Source of the DNA: Rhizobium sp. R634
GTDB taxonomy: Bacteria; Pseudomonadota; Alphaproteobacteria; Rhizobiales; Rhizobiaceae
Length of the DNA stretch: 64,000 bases
Assembly (NCBI RefSeq): GCF_002211305.1
Contig: NZ_LOKW01000026.1
Coordinates: 310,001 to 374,000, forward strand
Direction: 5' to 3'
The notes beneath the pieces were generated by a model. That model saw only the letters and a program-made list of their open reading frames with translations, was not told the origin of the DNA and did not search any database. Of the stretch, positions 8,566 through 18,275 are shown in pieces (positions within the stretch are counted from its first letter, which is position 1; each line of letters opens with the position of its first letter). A program made the translations under genes and the position numbers.

Positions 8566-8602
8566 TTATTGGTTTTTAAGCGCGGCGACGGATTCAAAGA
8601 TG

Positions 8603-8618
8603 TTAACAACGGGTTAAC
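8603..8618. promoter_or_regulatory. CtrA box
   Basis: TTAA (8603-8606), a seven-base spacer and TTAAC (8614-8618) form a full match to the alphaproteobacterial CtrA consensus. It lies 279 bases before the start of the growth-pole gene and about 170 bases from the HPt gene, within the 465-base divergent intergenic region 8432-8896. I see nothing else definable in that region. Confidence 0.6.
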
Positions 8619-8896
8619 GAGCCGTGAATCTCAAGCCTTCATTAATTGTGTGAAGAGCCCAGATGTGTCACTACGATACTGGTAGAGCGGGTTTATGGTA
8701 CGCGCCTTTGCCGAGCGAGTGGATAATGGTAGTGTTTTGATACCTTCCGTTTGAAAAAGCGGCTATCTACTCTGAAATGACATGCTTATCCGTCCGCGGT
8801 TGGGATGGAAGGCTGGAACGGCGAAGTTGTTACCCGGATAAGGCGGAAGCCCGGGATGCTGTGCCGGACCGGCTGACAGTAACGAGGCATAACCGA

Positions 8897-11800
8897 ATGG
8901 CGAACAACAAATATAATGAGTCGATCGAGGACAAGGCGTTCAAGGCATTGGACGAGGCGCTCCAGATCGATTTCGGCAAGGAAAACGTGCCGTCTCGCCG
9001 CGGCAGCGCGCCCCAGGCCCCGGAGGCTAATGTGTCTGAACCATCGAATGCGCGTAATCAGCAGGCCCAGGAAGAAGCGCAGCGCCGCAACCGCCGCGGC
9101 GGCGCCGGCGAGCAGGCTTCGAGGGCTCCGGCCTTCGCGCCGGCCAACGATGCCAGCCGCAATACGCCCGCCTCTATCCTGAAATCCTTCGATGGCGCCT
9201 CCAGCCGCTCGGCCGTGCGCACCGCCACCCTGTTTTCCGTCCTCTGGGTCATGGCCGGCCTCGGCCTGATGTCTCTGCTCTACGCGCCGCAGATCTGGCA
9301 GATCCGTTCGGTCGCCGATCTCGTCGCCCTGCCCGGCGTCATCGCCGGCCTCGTCGGCATCATCATCCCGGTGATGATGTTCTATGCCTTCGCCATCATG
9401 ATTTCCCGCGCCCAGGACATGCGCAACGCCGCCCGCTCGATGGCAGAGGTGGCATTGCGCCTTGCGGAGCCGGAAACCATTGCCTCCGAGCGCATCATGA
9501 CCGTCGGCCAAGCCGTGCGCCGTGAAGTGTCGGCCATGAACGAAGGCATCGAGCGCACTATCGCGCGCGCCTCCGAGCTGGAAACCCTTGTTCATTCCGA
9601 AGTCAATGCGCTTGAACGCTCCTATGCCGATAACGAGCTGCGCGTGCGCGGCCTCGTCCACGAACTCGGCTCCGAGCGCGAAGCGATCGTCAATCATGCC
9701 GACCGCATCCGCACCTCGATCGGCAGCGTCCACGATCAGCTGAAGGAAGAACTTTCGCTGGCGACCGAAGAGATCGCCGTGCGGCTCGCCACATCGGGCG
9801 AAGCCTTTGCCTCGCTGATCGACACGCGCGCCGCGACGATCCTGGAAAAGTCGGACAGCGCCCTGCAGTCGATGGGCAGCCTGCTCGCCGCCAAGACCGA
9901 CAGCCTGCTTCAGACGCTGAACGCCTCCGGTTTTGCGCTGGCCACCGAATTCGACAACCGCCTCGAAGCCCTCTCGGTCAATCTCAATGAACACGGCGAA
10001 AAGCTGCTCAGCCAGTTCGAGACGCGCGCCTCGACCATGGACAGCAGCACCGAGAAGCTGAACGCGGCGCTGAACGAGCGCACGCACCAGCTCAACGAGA
10101 TCCTGATCGCCCGCACCCGCGAGATCAACGAAAGCCTGACATCGGGCGAGCGCACGATCAGCGGCACGCTCGACGACGTGCTGTCGAAGCTGAACAGCGC
10201 ACTCGACGAAAAGGGCGCAAGCTTCCGCCAGAGCCTGCAGAGCACCGCCGACGATGCCGTCATGGATCTCGACGTGCGCTCCGGCTTCTTCGAGGAGCGG
10301 CTGCAGACGACTGTCGCCCAGCTGTCGACCGCTTTCGACGAGCGCGTCGCCGAATTCACCAGCGCTTTCGACAAGCGCACCGGTTCGCTCGACACCAAGC
10401 TGATGGAAAGCCTGGCCCGCATTAACGAGACGCTGTCCGGCGGTTCGGATTCGATCGAGGGCATTCTCAGCTCCAGCGTCGAACGGATCAGCTCCGCGAT
10501 GACCGACCAGTCGCTGGCGCTCGCCACCGCGCTCGCCACCGGCCATGAAGTGCTGGAAAGCGCGCTCGGCACCCGGACGGAGGAAATCACCACGGCGCTC
10601 TCCGGCCGCACCGGCGAATTGACCTCAGCGCTGCAGAGCGCCACGTCGGACATCGCGCTGGCGCTGGCATCGGGCACCTCCGACCTGCAGAACAATCTCC
10701 AGGCCCGCTCGGTGGAATTCCGCGACACGCTGCGCACCACCACCACCGATCTGACCGCCGCCGTTGCCGCCGGCACCGAGCAGGTCACATCAGCCTTCGG
10801 CGGCCGCGCCGAAGAGCTGACCGGCGTGCTTGCAGCACGCGCCGCGGAAATCCGCGAGGCGCTCGGCACGGCCCACGAACGTATCGACAGCGTCATGGCC
10901 GAACGCGGCGGTGCGCTGGTCAATGCGCTGACCACCCATCACGGCCGCTTCGAGGAAGCGCTGACGAGCCGCTCCGACGCCATCATCAATACTGTTTCCG
11001 GCACCCATGACCGTCTCGCCGAAACGCTCGACGAAAAGGCGATGGCGCTCGCCATTTCCCTGAACGAGAGCCAGACCCGCATCGAGGATACGCTGGAAAG
11101 CCGCTCCGCGGCCCTGCTCGATGCCGTCTCCGGCACCCATGACCGCCTTTCCGAGACGCTTGACGAAAAAGCGATGGCGCTTGCCATTTCCTTGAACGAA
11201 AGCCAGAGCCGGATCGAAGACACGCTGGAAACTCGCTCCACGGCCTTCCTGAATGCCGTCTCGGGTACTCATGATCGCCTGTCGGAAACGCTGGATACCA
11301 AGGCGGCCGCCTTGACGAGCGCGCTCGACGAGCGCCATGCCCGTATCGAAGGGGCGCTCGGAACGCGCGCCGAAGCGTTGCTGAACAGCGTATCCGGCAC
11401 CAGCGACCGTCTCGCCGAAACGCTCGACGAAAAGGCGATGGCGCTCGCCATTTCCCTGAACGAGAGCCAGGCCCGCATTGAGGATACGCTCGAGACCCGT
11501 TCCGCCGCCCTGCTGAATGCCGTCTCCGGGACCCATGAACGCTTTGCCGAGACTCTGGAAGGCAAGGCGACAGCTTTTGCCACCTCGCTGAACGAGACCC
11601 AGGCCCGCATCGAAAATACGCTTGAAACCCGCTCCGCGGCCCTGCTGGATGCCGTCTCCGGCACGCATGAGCGCCTCTCCGAGACGCTGGACGAAAAAGT
11701 GATGGCGCTTGCCATCTCGCTGACCGAAGGCCAGGCTCGCATCGAGGACACGCTGGAATCCCGGTCGGCAGCGCTGCTGAATGCCGTCTCCGGCACCCAT

Positions 11801-14800
11801 GAGCGCCTGTCGGAAACGCTGGACGAGAAGGCGATGACGCTCGCAATCTCGCTCAACGAGAGCCAGTCCCGCATCGAAGACACGCTGGAATCCCGCTCGG
11901 AATCCTTCCTCAAGGCCGTCTCCGGTACGCATGAGCGCCTTTCCGAAACGCTCGACCAAAAGGCATCGGTATTTGCCGCCTCGCTCAACGAGGGCCAGAC
12001 CCGCCTGCAGGACACGCTGGAAACCCGCTCGGAGTCCTTCCTCAGCGCGATCTCCGCCACCCATGACCGCCTGTCCGAGACCTTCGACGACCGGGCGATG
12101 GCGCTTGCCATCTCTCTGAACGAAAGCCAGAGCCGTCTCGAAGAGACGCTGACATCAGGCGCCGACGCGATCACCAATGCGGTTGCCGGCACGCATGAAC
12201 AGCTGAATGGTGTGCTCGACCAGAAGGCGGCCGCCCTCGCCGCCTCTTTGAGCGACGGCCAGGCTCGCCTGGAAGAGAGCTTGGGCCACCGCACCGCCGC
12301 GATCATCGGCGCCGTGGCGGCAAGCCACGATCGGCTCACCGATTCGCTCGATGAAAAGACTATGGCGCTCGCCATTTCGCTCGACGACAACCAGAGCCGC
12401 TTCGACAGCGCGCTGGAAGCCCGCAGCAACGCCATGATGGAGGCCGTCGCCAGTGCCGAGGCACGCGTTGCCGGCGCCTTCGCCGACAAGACAGACGCCA
12501 TCCACGCCGCCTATACCGACAATCAGCAGCGGCTCGAAAATGCGCTCTCCGGACACAGTGCGGCTCTCTCCGGCGTTCTGGATGCCGGCGGCGCCCGCTT
12601 CGAAGATCTCGTCGGCGGCCTGACCGGCCGGATCGAAGGCCGCTTGGCCGATGCCCATGCGCGACTCGGAGGCCTCGCCGACGAGGCTGCGGCGCGCATC
12701 GAAGGCGGCCTTGCCTCCGCCCATGACCGCATCCGCACCACGCTCGAAGACCGCGCCAACGCCATCGACCTGTCGCTGAACCAGGCCCATGCGCTGATCA
12801 ACGATACGCTGACCGAACAGGCGACCAGCATCGGCACCTCGGTTGCGACGAGCGTCAGCATGCTCGAAATGTCGCTGGAAGAGCGCGAGGCTTCGCTCCG
12901 GAAGACGATCGAAGCCAGCGCACAGACACTGGAAGAGCGCATGCATGCCGGCGCCGGGCAGATCGCCGGTCGGTTCCAGGAAGCCGCAAATGCGATTTCC
13001 ACCTCCGCCCAGAATTTCTCCTCTCATCTGGACCAGTCCGTCGACAGCCTGACCGGCCGTTTCGAAGAAACCGGATCGCGGGTCGAAGCCGGCCTCGCCG
13101 CCATCGAGACCCGCATCCGTGACGGTGTCGGCGGCGTTGCCGAAAGAGTGGAATCGGTCGGCAGCCAGCTCTCCGGCGTACTTACCGATGGCATCTCGCG
13201 GATCGGCGCGCTCGGCGAAGACGCCAGCCAGCGCATCTCGGCAACGCTCGAACGCAGCGCTGCGAACCTCACCCAGGCGATCGACAGCCGCACCGCCAAT
13301 CTGGCCGAGACGCTGGACACCAGGACCACGACCCTGACGGGGGCCATCGAAGGCCGCACGGCGACCCTCGGCGAAACCCTCGACCGCGGCAATGAACGCA
13401 TCGAGGAACGCCTGTCCACCATGGACCGCGCCTTGACCGTCGGCCTTGAAGCCGTCAACCGCACCATCGAAGGCAAGGCCGCCGGCCTCGCCTCGACGCT
13501 GCGCAGCGCAGTTGCCGAAGCCGCCCAGGGCATGGAAGGCGAAGCGACGAGGACCACCGAACTGCTGGGCAAGACCGGCCAGCAATTCGCCGAGGACCTC
13601 AACACGAAAAGCGACGAATTCACCCGCACGATGGATGAGCGCTCGTCGCAGATCGTCACCCGCGTCGCCGAGGCTCAGAACCGGCTGGCAAGCCAGGCCG
13701 CAGCCGTCGCCCAGACCTTCTCGGAAGCCGGCAACGCCATCGTCAACAAGGTCGCCGAGGCCGAAACCATCGTCGGCACGCAGGTCAATGCGATTTCCAA
13801 GGCTCTGTCGGATGCCGGCCAGTCGCTGGAAGCGCGCGGCAACGCCATCCGCTCGACGCTGACGGGGGCCGGCAGCGAGATTTCCGCCACCATGGCGGAT
13901 GTCGACCGGGCGCTGGAAGCACGCAGCAGCGCCATCCGCTCCAATCTCGAAGAGCGTACCCGCGAGATCGATACGACGCTCTCCGATATCGACCGGGCGC
14001 TGGAAGCGCGCGGCAATTCGATCCGCACCACGCTCGAGGAGCGCACCCGCGACCTCAACTCGATGCTGTCAGGCCGCTCGGTCGAACTGACACGCATCCT
14101 CGACGAGACCGCGCGTCCGATCATCGACCGCTACACCGATGCCGGCGAGCAGGCCGCCGCCCGCATCACCGCGGCGGCCAATCTCAGCGCCGATCGTCTG
14201 CGCGCGGAAAACGAAGCGCTTGCCAGCGCCGTTGCCGCCCGCACCGAGAATGTGACCAATGCCGTCACTGCCATCGAGAACAGCCTGGTGGAAAACGTCA
14301 ACGGCCTCGTCCAGCGCATGTCGGAAAGCAGCGCGGCGATGGCGATGATGATGAACCGCGCCGCCGAACAGCTGACCGGCGTCGACAGCCGTCTCGGCGA
14401 GACCACCACGCGCTTTGCCGACTCCGCCACCAAGGCCGCCGAAATGGTTTCCGCCTCGACCAGGCTTCTCGAAGGCAAGGTCGACCGCCTCTCCGATATA
14501 TCGGGCCAGACGCTGTCGCAGGTCGGAAGCATCATCGGCCGCTTCGACGAACACTCGAAGGTTCTGACCCAGGCCTCCCAGCTTCTCGGCGCCGCCCAGT
14601 CCAACCTCGCCTCGACGCTGGAAGAGCGCGAAGGCGCGCTGCAGACGCTCTCGGTCGGCCTTGTCCAGCGCTCCGACGAGATTGAAAAGACCATGCGCGG
14701 CCTCGGCGGCATGATCGAGTCCGTCTTCGAACGGGCCGAGCAACGCGCCACTCAGGTCACCGGAAATCTGCGCCAGGGCGTCCAGTCCTCCTTCGCCGAT

Positions 14801-16018
14801 GTCGGCCGCATTCTTGGCGAGACCGAGAAGCGTGCCCAGGAAGCGGCCGAAACGATGCGCGAGGCGATTACCCGAGCCGGCGACGAAGCCAATACGACGA
14901 TCGACACCACCTTCGCCAATGTCGAGCGTCGCTCCGGCGATCTCTCCAACCGCATTCGCGGCGGTCTCACGGCCTCGCTGTCGGAAGTCGAGCGCATGCT
15001 CGCCGAAGCCGGCCGCGCCTCCGACGGCGCCGCGCAGAACATGCGGGAATCGCTGCGTGAAGCGATCGAGGATGCCGTCGGCCGCTTCTCCGGCGCGACC
15101 GAAGATATCCGCCGCTCCGCCGCCGATATCCGCAGCGAGCTCGACGCCACCCGCGCCGAATTGAAGCGCGGCGCCTTCGATCTTCCCGAGGAAGCCAAGG
15201 AAAGCGCCTCGGCCATGCGCCGGGCCGTCGCCGAGCAGATCAAGGCGCTGCAGGATATTTCCCAGCTCGTCGGCCGTAGTAGCCAGCAGCTCGAAATATC
15301 CGAACCCGTCGCCCGCACGCTCGCCCAGGCTCAGCCTGCCCAGCGCCCCGCGCAACCTGGCCCACGTCCCGCTCAGCCGGCCGTAACCCAGCAGGTCGCC
15401 GCCCAGCCGCAGCAGCCCGCCCCCTCGCCGATCGAAGCCACGGGTCTGCGCGGAACGATCGCGCCATCGGCACCCGCTGCCGCGCCTCAGCGCCCCGCCC
15501 AGCAGCAGCCCGCACCTGCCCGCCAGGAGCCGGCCAGAGCGGAAAGCGGCGGCTGGATCAGCGATCTCCTGCGCGGCGCATCGCGTGAGGAAGCCGCCGA
15601 GGAAGCGCCCGCCCGCGCCCCGGCCGCACAGGCAGCACCGTCAGCGCGCAGCGGCGATGTCCGCAATCCGCGCCATGTCGTCGAATCCCTGAATTCGCTC
15701 TCGGTCGACATCGCCCGCGCCATCGATCACGACGCCTCCGTCGATCTCTGGCGGCGTTACCAGCGCGGCGAGCGCGACGTCTTCACCCGTCGCCTCTACA
15801 CGCTGAAGGGCCAGCAGACCTTCGACGAGATCAAGCGCAAATACGACCGCGAACCGGAATTCCGCACCGCCGTCGACCGCTACATCGGCGATTTCGAAAA
15901 GCTGCTTGCCGACGTCGCCCGCAGCGACCCGAACCAGATCGTCTCGCAGTCCTACCTCACCTCGGACACGGGCAAGGTTTACACCATGCTCGCCCACGCC
16001 GCAGGCAGGCTCAGCTGA
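8897..16018 (+). CDS. Giant GPR/RgsE-like polar growth scaffold protein
   Basis: A 2,373-residue protein. Residues 1-110 are hydrophilic, two membrane segments follow (about 111-131 and 147-169), then some 1,950 residues of nearly continuous amphipathic helix with 11-residue periodicity, as in apolipoproteins. A Pro/Gln-rich linker (about 2135-2250) leads to a compact C-terminal domain (2256-2373). This architecture matches the Growth Pole Ring protein of Agrobacterium and RgsE of Sinorhizobium, which are needed for unipolar growth and rod shape. Residues 701-1184 are eleven tandem 44-residue repeats. The ATG at 8897 has GAGG nine bases upstream; 40 further in-frame codons upstream look non-coding. 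A CtrA box lies upstream. Identification is by architecture, not alignment. Confidence 0.85.
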   Translation: MANNKYNESIEDKAFKALDEALQIDFGKENVPSRRGSAPQAPEANVSEPSNARNQQAQEEAQRRNRRGGAGEQASRAPAFAPANDASRNTPASILKSFDGASSRSAVRTATLFSVLWVMAGLGLMSLLYAPQIWQIRSVADLVALPGVIAGLVGIIIPVMMFYAFAIMISRAQDMRNAARSMAEVALRLAEPETIASERIMTVGQAVRREVSAMNEGIERTIARASELETLVHSEVNALERSYADNELRVRGLVHELGSEREAIVNHADRIRTSIGSVHDQLKEELSLATEEIAVRLATSGEAFASLIDTRAATILEKSDSALQSMGSLLAAKTDSLLQTLNASGFALATEFDNRLEALSVNLNEHGEKLLSQFETRASTMDSSTEKLNAALNERTHQLNEILIARTREINESLTSGERTISGTLDDVLSKLNSALDEKGASFRQSLQSTADDAVMDLDVRSGFFEERLQTTVAQLSTAFDERVAEFTSAFDKRTGSLDTKLMESLARINETLSGGSDSIEGILSSSVERISSAMTDQSLALATALATGHEVLESALGTRTEEITTALSGRTGELTSALQSATSDIALALASGTSDLQNNLQARSVEFRDTLRTTTTDLTAAVAAGTEQVTSAFGGRAEELTGVLAARAAEIREALGTAHERIDSVMAERGGALVNALTTHHGRFEEALTSRSDAIINTVSGTHDRLAETLDEKAMALAISLNESQTRIEDTLESRSAALLDAVSGTHDRLSETLDEKAMALAISLNESQSRIEDTLETRSTAFLNAVSGTHDRLSETLDTKAAALTSALDERHARIEGALGTRAEALLNSVSGTSDRLAETLDEKAMALAISLNESQARIEDTLETRSAALLNAVSGTHERFAETLEGKATAFATSLNETQARIENTLETRSAALLDAVSGTHERLSETLDEKVMALAISLTEGQARIEDTLESRSAALLNAVSGTHERLSETLDEKAMTLAISLNESQSRIEDTLESRSESFLKAVSGTHERLSETLDQKASVFAASLNEGQTRLQDTLETRSESFLSAISATHDRLSETFDDRAMALAISLNESQSRLEETLTSGADAITNAVAGTHEQLNGVLDQKAAALAASLSDGQARLEESLGHRTAAIIGAVAASHDRLTDSLDEKTMALAISLDDNQSRFDSALEARSNAMMEAVASAEARVAGAFADKTDAIHAAYTDNQQRLENALSGHSAALSGVLDAGGARFEDLVGGLTGRIEGRLADAHARLGGLADEAAARIEGGLASAHDRIRTTLEDRANAIDLSLNQAHALINDTLTEQATSIGTSVATSVSMLEMSLEEREASLRKTIEASAQTLEERMHAGAGQIAGRFQEAANAISTSAQNFSSHLDQSVDSLTGRFEETGSRVEAGLAAIETRIRDGVGGVAERVESVGSQLSGVLTDGISRIGALGEDASQRISATLERSAANLTQAIDSRTANLAETLDTRTTTLTGAIEGRTATLGETLDRGNERIEERLSTMDRALTVGLEAVNRTIEGKAAGLASTLRSAVAEAAQGMEGEATRTTELLGKTGQQFAEDLNTKSDEFTRTMDERSSQIVTRVAEAQNRLASQAAAVAQTFSEAGNAIVNKVAEAETIVGTQVNAISKALSDAGQSLEARGNAIRSTLTGAGSEISATMADVDRALEARSSAIRSNLEERTREIDTTLSDIDRALEARGNSIRTTLEERTRDLNSMLSGRSVELTRILDETARPIIDRYTDAGEQAAARITAAANLSADRLRAENEALASAVAARTENVTNAVTAIENSLVENVNGLVQRMSESSAAMAMMMNRAAEQLTGVDSRLGETTTRFADSATKAAEMVSASTRLLEGKVDRLSDISGQTLSQVGSIIGRFDEHSKVLTQASQLLGAAQSNLASTLEEREGALQTLSVGLVQRSDEIEKTMRGLGGMIESVFERAEQRATQVTGNLRQGVQSSFADVGRILGETEKRAQEAAETMREAITRAGDEANTTIDTTFANVERRSGDLSNRIRGGLTASLSEVERMLAEAGRASDGAAQNMRESLREAIEDAVGRFSGATEDIRRSAADIRSELDATRAELKRGAFDLPEEAKESASAMRRAVAEQIKALQDISQLVGRSSQQLEISEPVARTLAQAQPAQRPAQPGPRPAQPAVTQQVAAQPQQPAPSPIEATGLRGTIAPSAPAAAPQRPAQQQPAPARQEPARAESGGWISDLLRGASREEAAEEAPARAPAAQAAPSARSGDVRNPRHVVESLNSLSVDIARAIDHDASVDLWRRYQRGERDVFTRRLYTLKGQQTFDEIKRKYDREPEFRTAVDRYIGDFEKLLADVARSDPNQIVSQSYLTSDTGKVYTMLAHAAGRLS
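10865..12448 (+). repeat. Tandem 132-bp coding repeat (44 residues, 12 units)
   Basis: Within the growth-pole gene, eleven units run in perfect register from 10997 to 12448, each starting near SGTHDRLSETLDEK. One more diverged unit precedes them (10865-10996) and a decayed one follows (12449-12580). Each unit is four 11-residue helical turns. Several neighbouring units are almost identical in protein sequence, for example units 1, 2, 4, 6 and 7, pointing to recent duplication or gene conversion. Confidence 0.95.
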
Positions 16019-16039
16019 GCTGATTGATATCTCGACTGG

Positions 16040-16077
16040 AAAGCCGCCTGAACACCGTGTCAGGCGGCTTTCGTTTT
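16040..16077 (+). terminator. Intrinsic terminator after the growth-pole gene
   Basis: An 11-base stem (16041-16051 with 16060-16070) is followed by TTCGTTTT on the plus strand, 22 bases past the stop codon. Confidence 0.85.
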
Positions 16078-16103
16078 AGATCATGTGAGCAGGAAGCGTG
16101 CGA

Positions 16104-16661
16104 ATGACCAAGGCTCTTCTCATCATCGACGTTCAGAACGCAATTCTTTCCGGGAAAGCCACGCCGGAGCGGCAGCCGCACATCGATTCCGCACTCGATC
16201 AGACTGTCACCCGGCTTGCCTCGCTTCAGGAAAAGGCAAGACGGGCCGGCGTGCCTGTCGTGCTGGTGCAGCATGATGGCGGCAGCGGCCACAGATTGGC
16301 CGTCGACACGCCGGGATGGGCGCTGCACCCGGAAATTGCGCCGAGGCAGGGCGAAGTCGTCGTGCGCAAGAAAAGCGCCGACTCCTTCTTCGAGACGGAT
16401 CTCGCGGAGCGCCTGGACGAACGATCGGTCACTCATCTGATCGTCGGCGGCTGCATGTCCCAATTCTGCGTCGATACGACGGTCAGGCGCGCCGTATCGC
16501 TCGGATATGATGTGACGCTGATTGCCGATGGCCACACCACCGGCGACACGGCAACCCTCACCTTCGCGGAGATCGTCGCACACCACAACGAAACGCTCGA
16601 CGGCTTCGACGCCGGCAAAGTCACGGTGGCCGTCCGTCCTGCCGCAGACATTCTTTTCTAA
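16104..16661 (+). CDS. Isochorismatase-family cysteine hydrolase
   Basis: A 185-residue member of the isochorismatase-like hydrolases. The catalytic triad is visible: Asp9 (LIIDVQN), a lysine at 89/90 (VVRKKSADSFFET) and Cys117 in GGCMSQFCVDT, with the usual cis-peptide VGG just before it. Members hydrolyse amides such as nicotinamide or act on isochorismate; the substrate here cannot be told from motifs. The ATG at 16104 has AGGAAG eight bases upstream. It is a single gene after the growth-pole terminator and is convergent with the P-loop kinase gene. Confidence 0.9.
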   Translation: MTKALLIIDVQNAILSGKATPERQPHIDSALDQTVTRLASLQEKARRAGVPVVLVQHDGGSGHRLAVDTPGWALHPEIAPRQGEVVVRKKSADSFFETDLAERLDERSVTHLIVGGCMSQFCVDTTVRRAVSLGYDVTLIADGHTTGDTATLTFAEIVAHHNETLDGFDAGKVTVAVRPAADILF

Positions 16662-16689
16662 GGGGCGGCGCGCCAAAGGAAAGCTGGCA

Positions 16690-17208
16690 TCAAATCGAGG
16701 GCCGGCGATCAATCCCCAATTTGGCGACCAACCCGTCCACGGTCTCCTCGACGCTCTTGGCAGCCGTATCGACAACGATTGGCCTCCGCCCCCAATCCTC
16801 GTAAACCCGATCGACAACCTCTTGCCAGGTCGGCTTCACGAGTCCCTCAACATCGGTTTTCCGCGTCTCGACTCGCCGGCGATGTTCGGTCTTGTCGGAA
16901 CAGATCACCTCCACCTCGACCGCGATCGCCGCAGATCGCGCCGCAACCGCCAGCCATGCACTGCGTGTTATCTCCAGGGGATTGACCGAGTCAGCAACGA
17001 CCAATCTGCCGAGAGTGAGATTATCCTGCGCCACCCCGTAGGCGACGACATAACCGGCCTGACCAATGTCTCTTTCAGCATCGCCCGACGCCCTGATCGC
17101 CTGCTCGATCGTGTCGACCCTGAGATGTAGCGCGTCAAGCCGTTTCGCGAGCGCGCGGGCGACTGTCGTTTTCCCGCTTCCCGGCAAGCCGCCGAAGATG
17201 ATCAGCAT
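16690..17208 (-). CDS. Small P-loop kinase-like ATPase
   Basis: A 172-residue protein with Walker A GGLPGSGKTT at the extreme N-terminus and a following RVDTIEQAIR segment. This is the layout of the AAA_33/zeta-toxin-like and gluconate-kinase-like small kinases. EVEVICSD and HRRRVETR resemble the lid region of these kinases. The substrate is unknown. GGAGG precedes the start; I use the ATG at 17208, with an in-frame GTG at 17217 as the alternative. It is divergent from the carboxypeptidase gene. Confidence 0.8.
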   Translation of the reverse strand: MLIIFGGLPGSGKTTVARALAKRLDALHLRVDTIEQAIRASGDAERDIGQAGYVVAYGVAQDNLTLGRLVVADSVNPLEITRSAWLAVAARSAAIAVEVEVICSDKTEHRRRVETRKTDVEGLVKPTWQEVVDRVYEDWGRRPIVVDTAAKSVEETVDGLVAKLGIDRRPSI

Positions 17209-17395
17209 GACTTTCACTTCCTCCGTGAATATTCATCGGCATCTCGTTTTAGGCGAAGTGCTGAACAAACCCAATCACCTGTGGATCACCAATTTTTGTA
17301 GCCGCCCGTCCTTCATTCCGTCACAAACTTTTCCAATGCGCTACAATCAACTGAACGGCTCGTTCGACCTTCAACCGATAGAGACAGCAACATTG

Positions 17396-18259
17396 ATGAC
17401 CAAGACGACATCCCGGCTTCTTGCCACAGCGCTCTCGTCCGCCTTCCTGCTTGGCGCTTTCACTCTGGCGGAGGCAGGTCAGGCAAGCTTCGTCGTGGAT
17501 GTGCATTCCGGGCAGGTCCTCGAAGCTTCCAACCAGGACGACTTGAACTATCCGGCGTCGCTGACCAAGATGATGACGCTCTATCTGGCTTTCGAGGCCC
17601 TGCATGAGGGCCGCCTCGCCTGGGATCAGAAGCTGACCATGTCGGAAAATGCCGAAAGCAAGGAGCCCTTCAAGCTTGCCGTCGGCGCCGGCCGCAAGGT
17701 GACGCTGCGCGAAGCGGTCGAAGCCATCGTCGTGCTCTCGGCCAATGACGCGGCCGTGGCGATCGCCGAGCAGCTCGGCGGCTCCGAGCAGGCCTTCGCC
17801 AAAACGATGACCGACAAGGCGCACCAGCTCGGAATGAAGGATACGATCTTCAAGAACCCGTCGGGTCTGCCCGATCCCGAGCAGGTCACCACGGCGCGCG
17901 ACATGGCGACCCTCGGCGTTTCGCTGATGCGGGACTACCCCGAAGAGTTCAAGCTCTTCTCCATGCGCGGCTTCCAGTTCCGCGGCATGAAGTTGCGCGG
18001 CCATAACAACCTCATGTACCGCTATGACGGCGTCGACGGTATCAAGACCGGCTACACCGACGCATCCGGCTACAATGTCGTGACGTCGGCGCTGAAGGAC
18101 GGCCGCCGCGTGGTGGGCGTCGTCATGGGCGAAAAGACCGCAAGCCTGCGCGACGACAAGATGGCGGGCCTGCTGGACAACTATCTGCCGTCGTCGCCTA
18201 CGGTCACGGCAACCGGCCAGCCGGGAGCCACGATGACGGACGCGCAGCCGACCAAATAG
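17396..18259 (+). CDS. D-alanyl-D-alanine carboxypeptidase (PBP5/6 family, S11)
   Basis: A 287-residue periplasmic serine peptidase that trims the terminal D-Ala from peptidoglycan stem peptides. All three catalytic motifs are present: Ser55-x-x-Lys58 (ASLTK), SAN at 115-117 and KTG at 217-219. A signal peptide covers the first 27 residues (SSAFLLGAFTLAEA). It is shorter than E. coli DacA and lacks the C-terminal domain with its amphipathic membrane helix, so it may be soluble. The ATG at 17396 is chosen because it gives the signal peptide; no strong ribosome site is seen. An open frame extends far upstream but antisense to the kinase gene. Confidence 0.92.
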   Translation: MTKTTSRLLATALSSAFLLGAFTLAEAGQASFVVDVHSGQVLEASNQDDLNYPASLTKMMTLYLAFEALHEGRLAWDQKLTMSENAESKEPFKLAVGAGRKVTLREAVEAIVVLSANDAAVAIAEQLGGSEQAFAKTMTDKAHQLGMKDTIFKNPSGLPDPEQVTTARDMATLGVSLMRDYPEEFKLFSMRGFQFRGMKLRGHNNLMYRYDGVDGIKTGYTDASGYNVVTSALKDGRRVVGVVMGEKTASLRDDKMAGLLDNYLPSSPTVTATGQPGATMTDAQPTK

Positions 18260-18275
18260 GCTGCTGCTGGCTTAG

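Noticed and set aside
10997..12448. Tandem 132-bp repeats as a possible CRISPR or satellite array
   Set aside because: Units stay in frame, are coding, and have no spacers or cas genes.
12155..13585. 476-codon minus-strand frame inside the growth-pole gene
   Set aside because: Shadow of the repeated coding sequence on the other strand; no ribosome site or domain.
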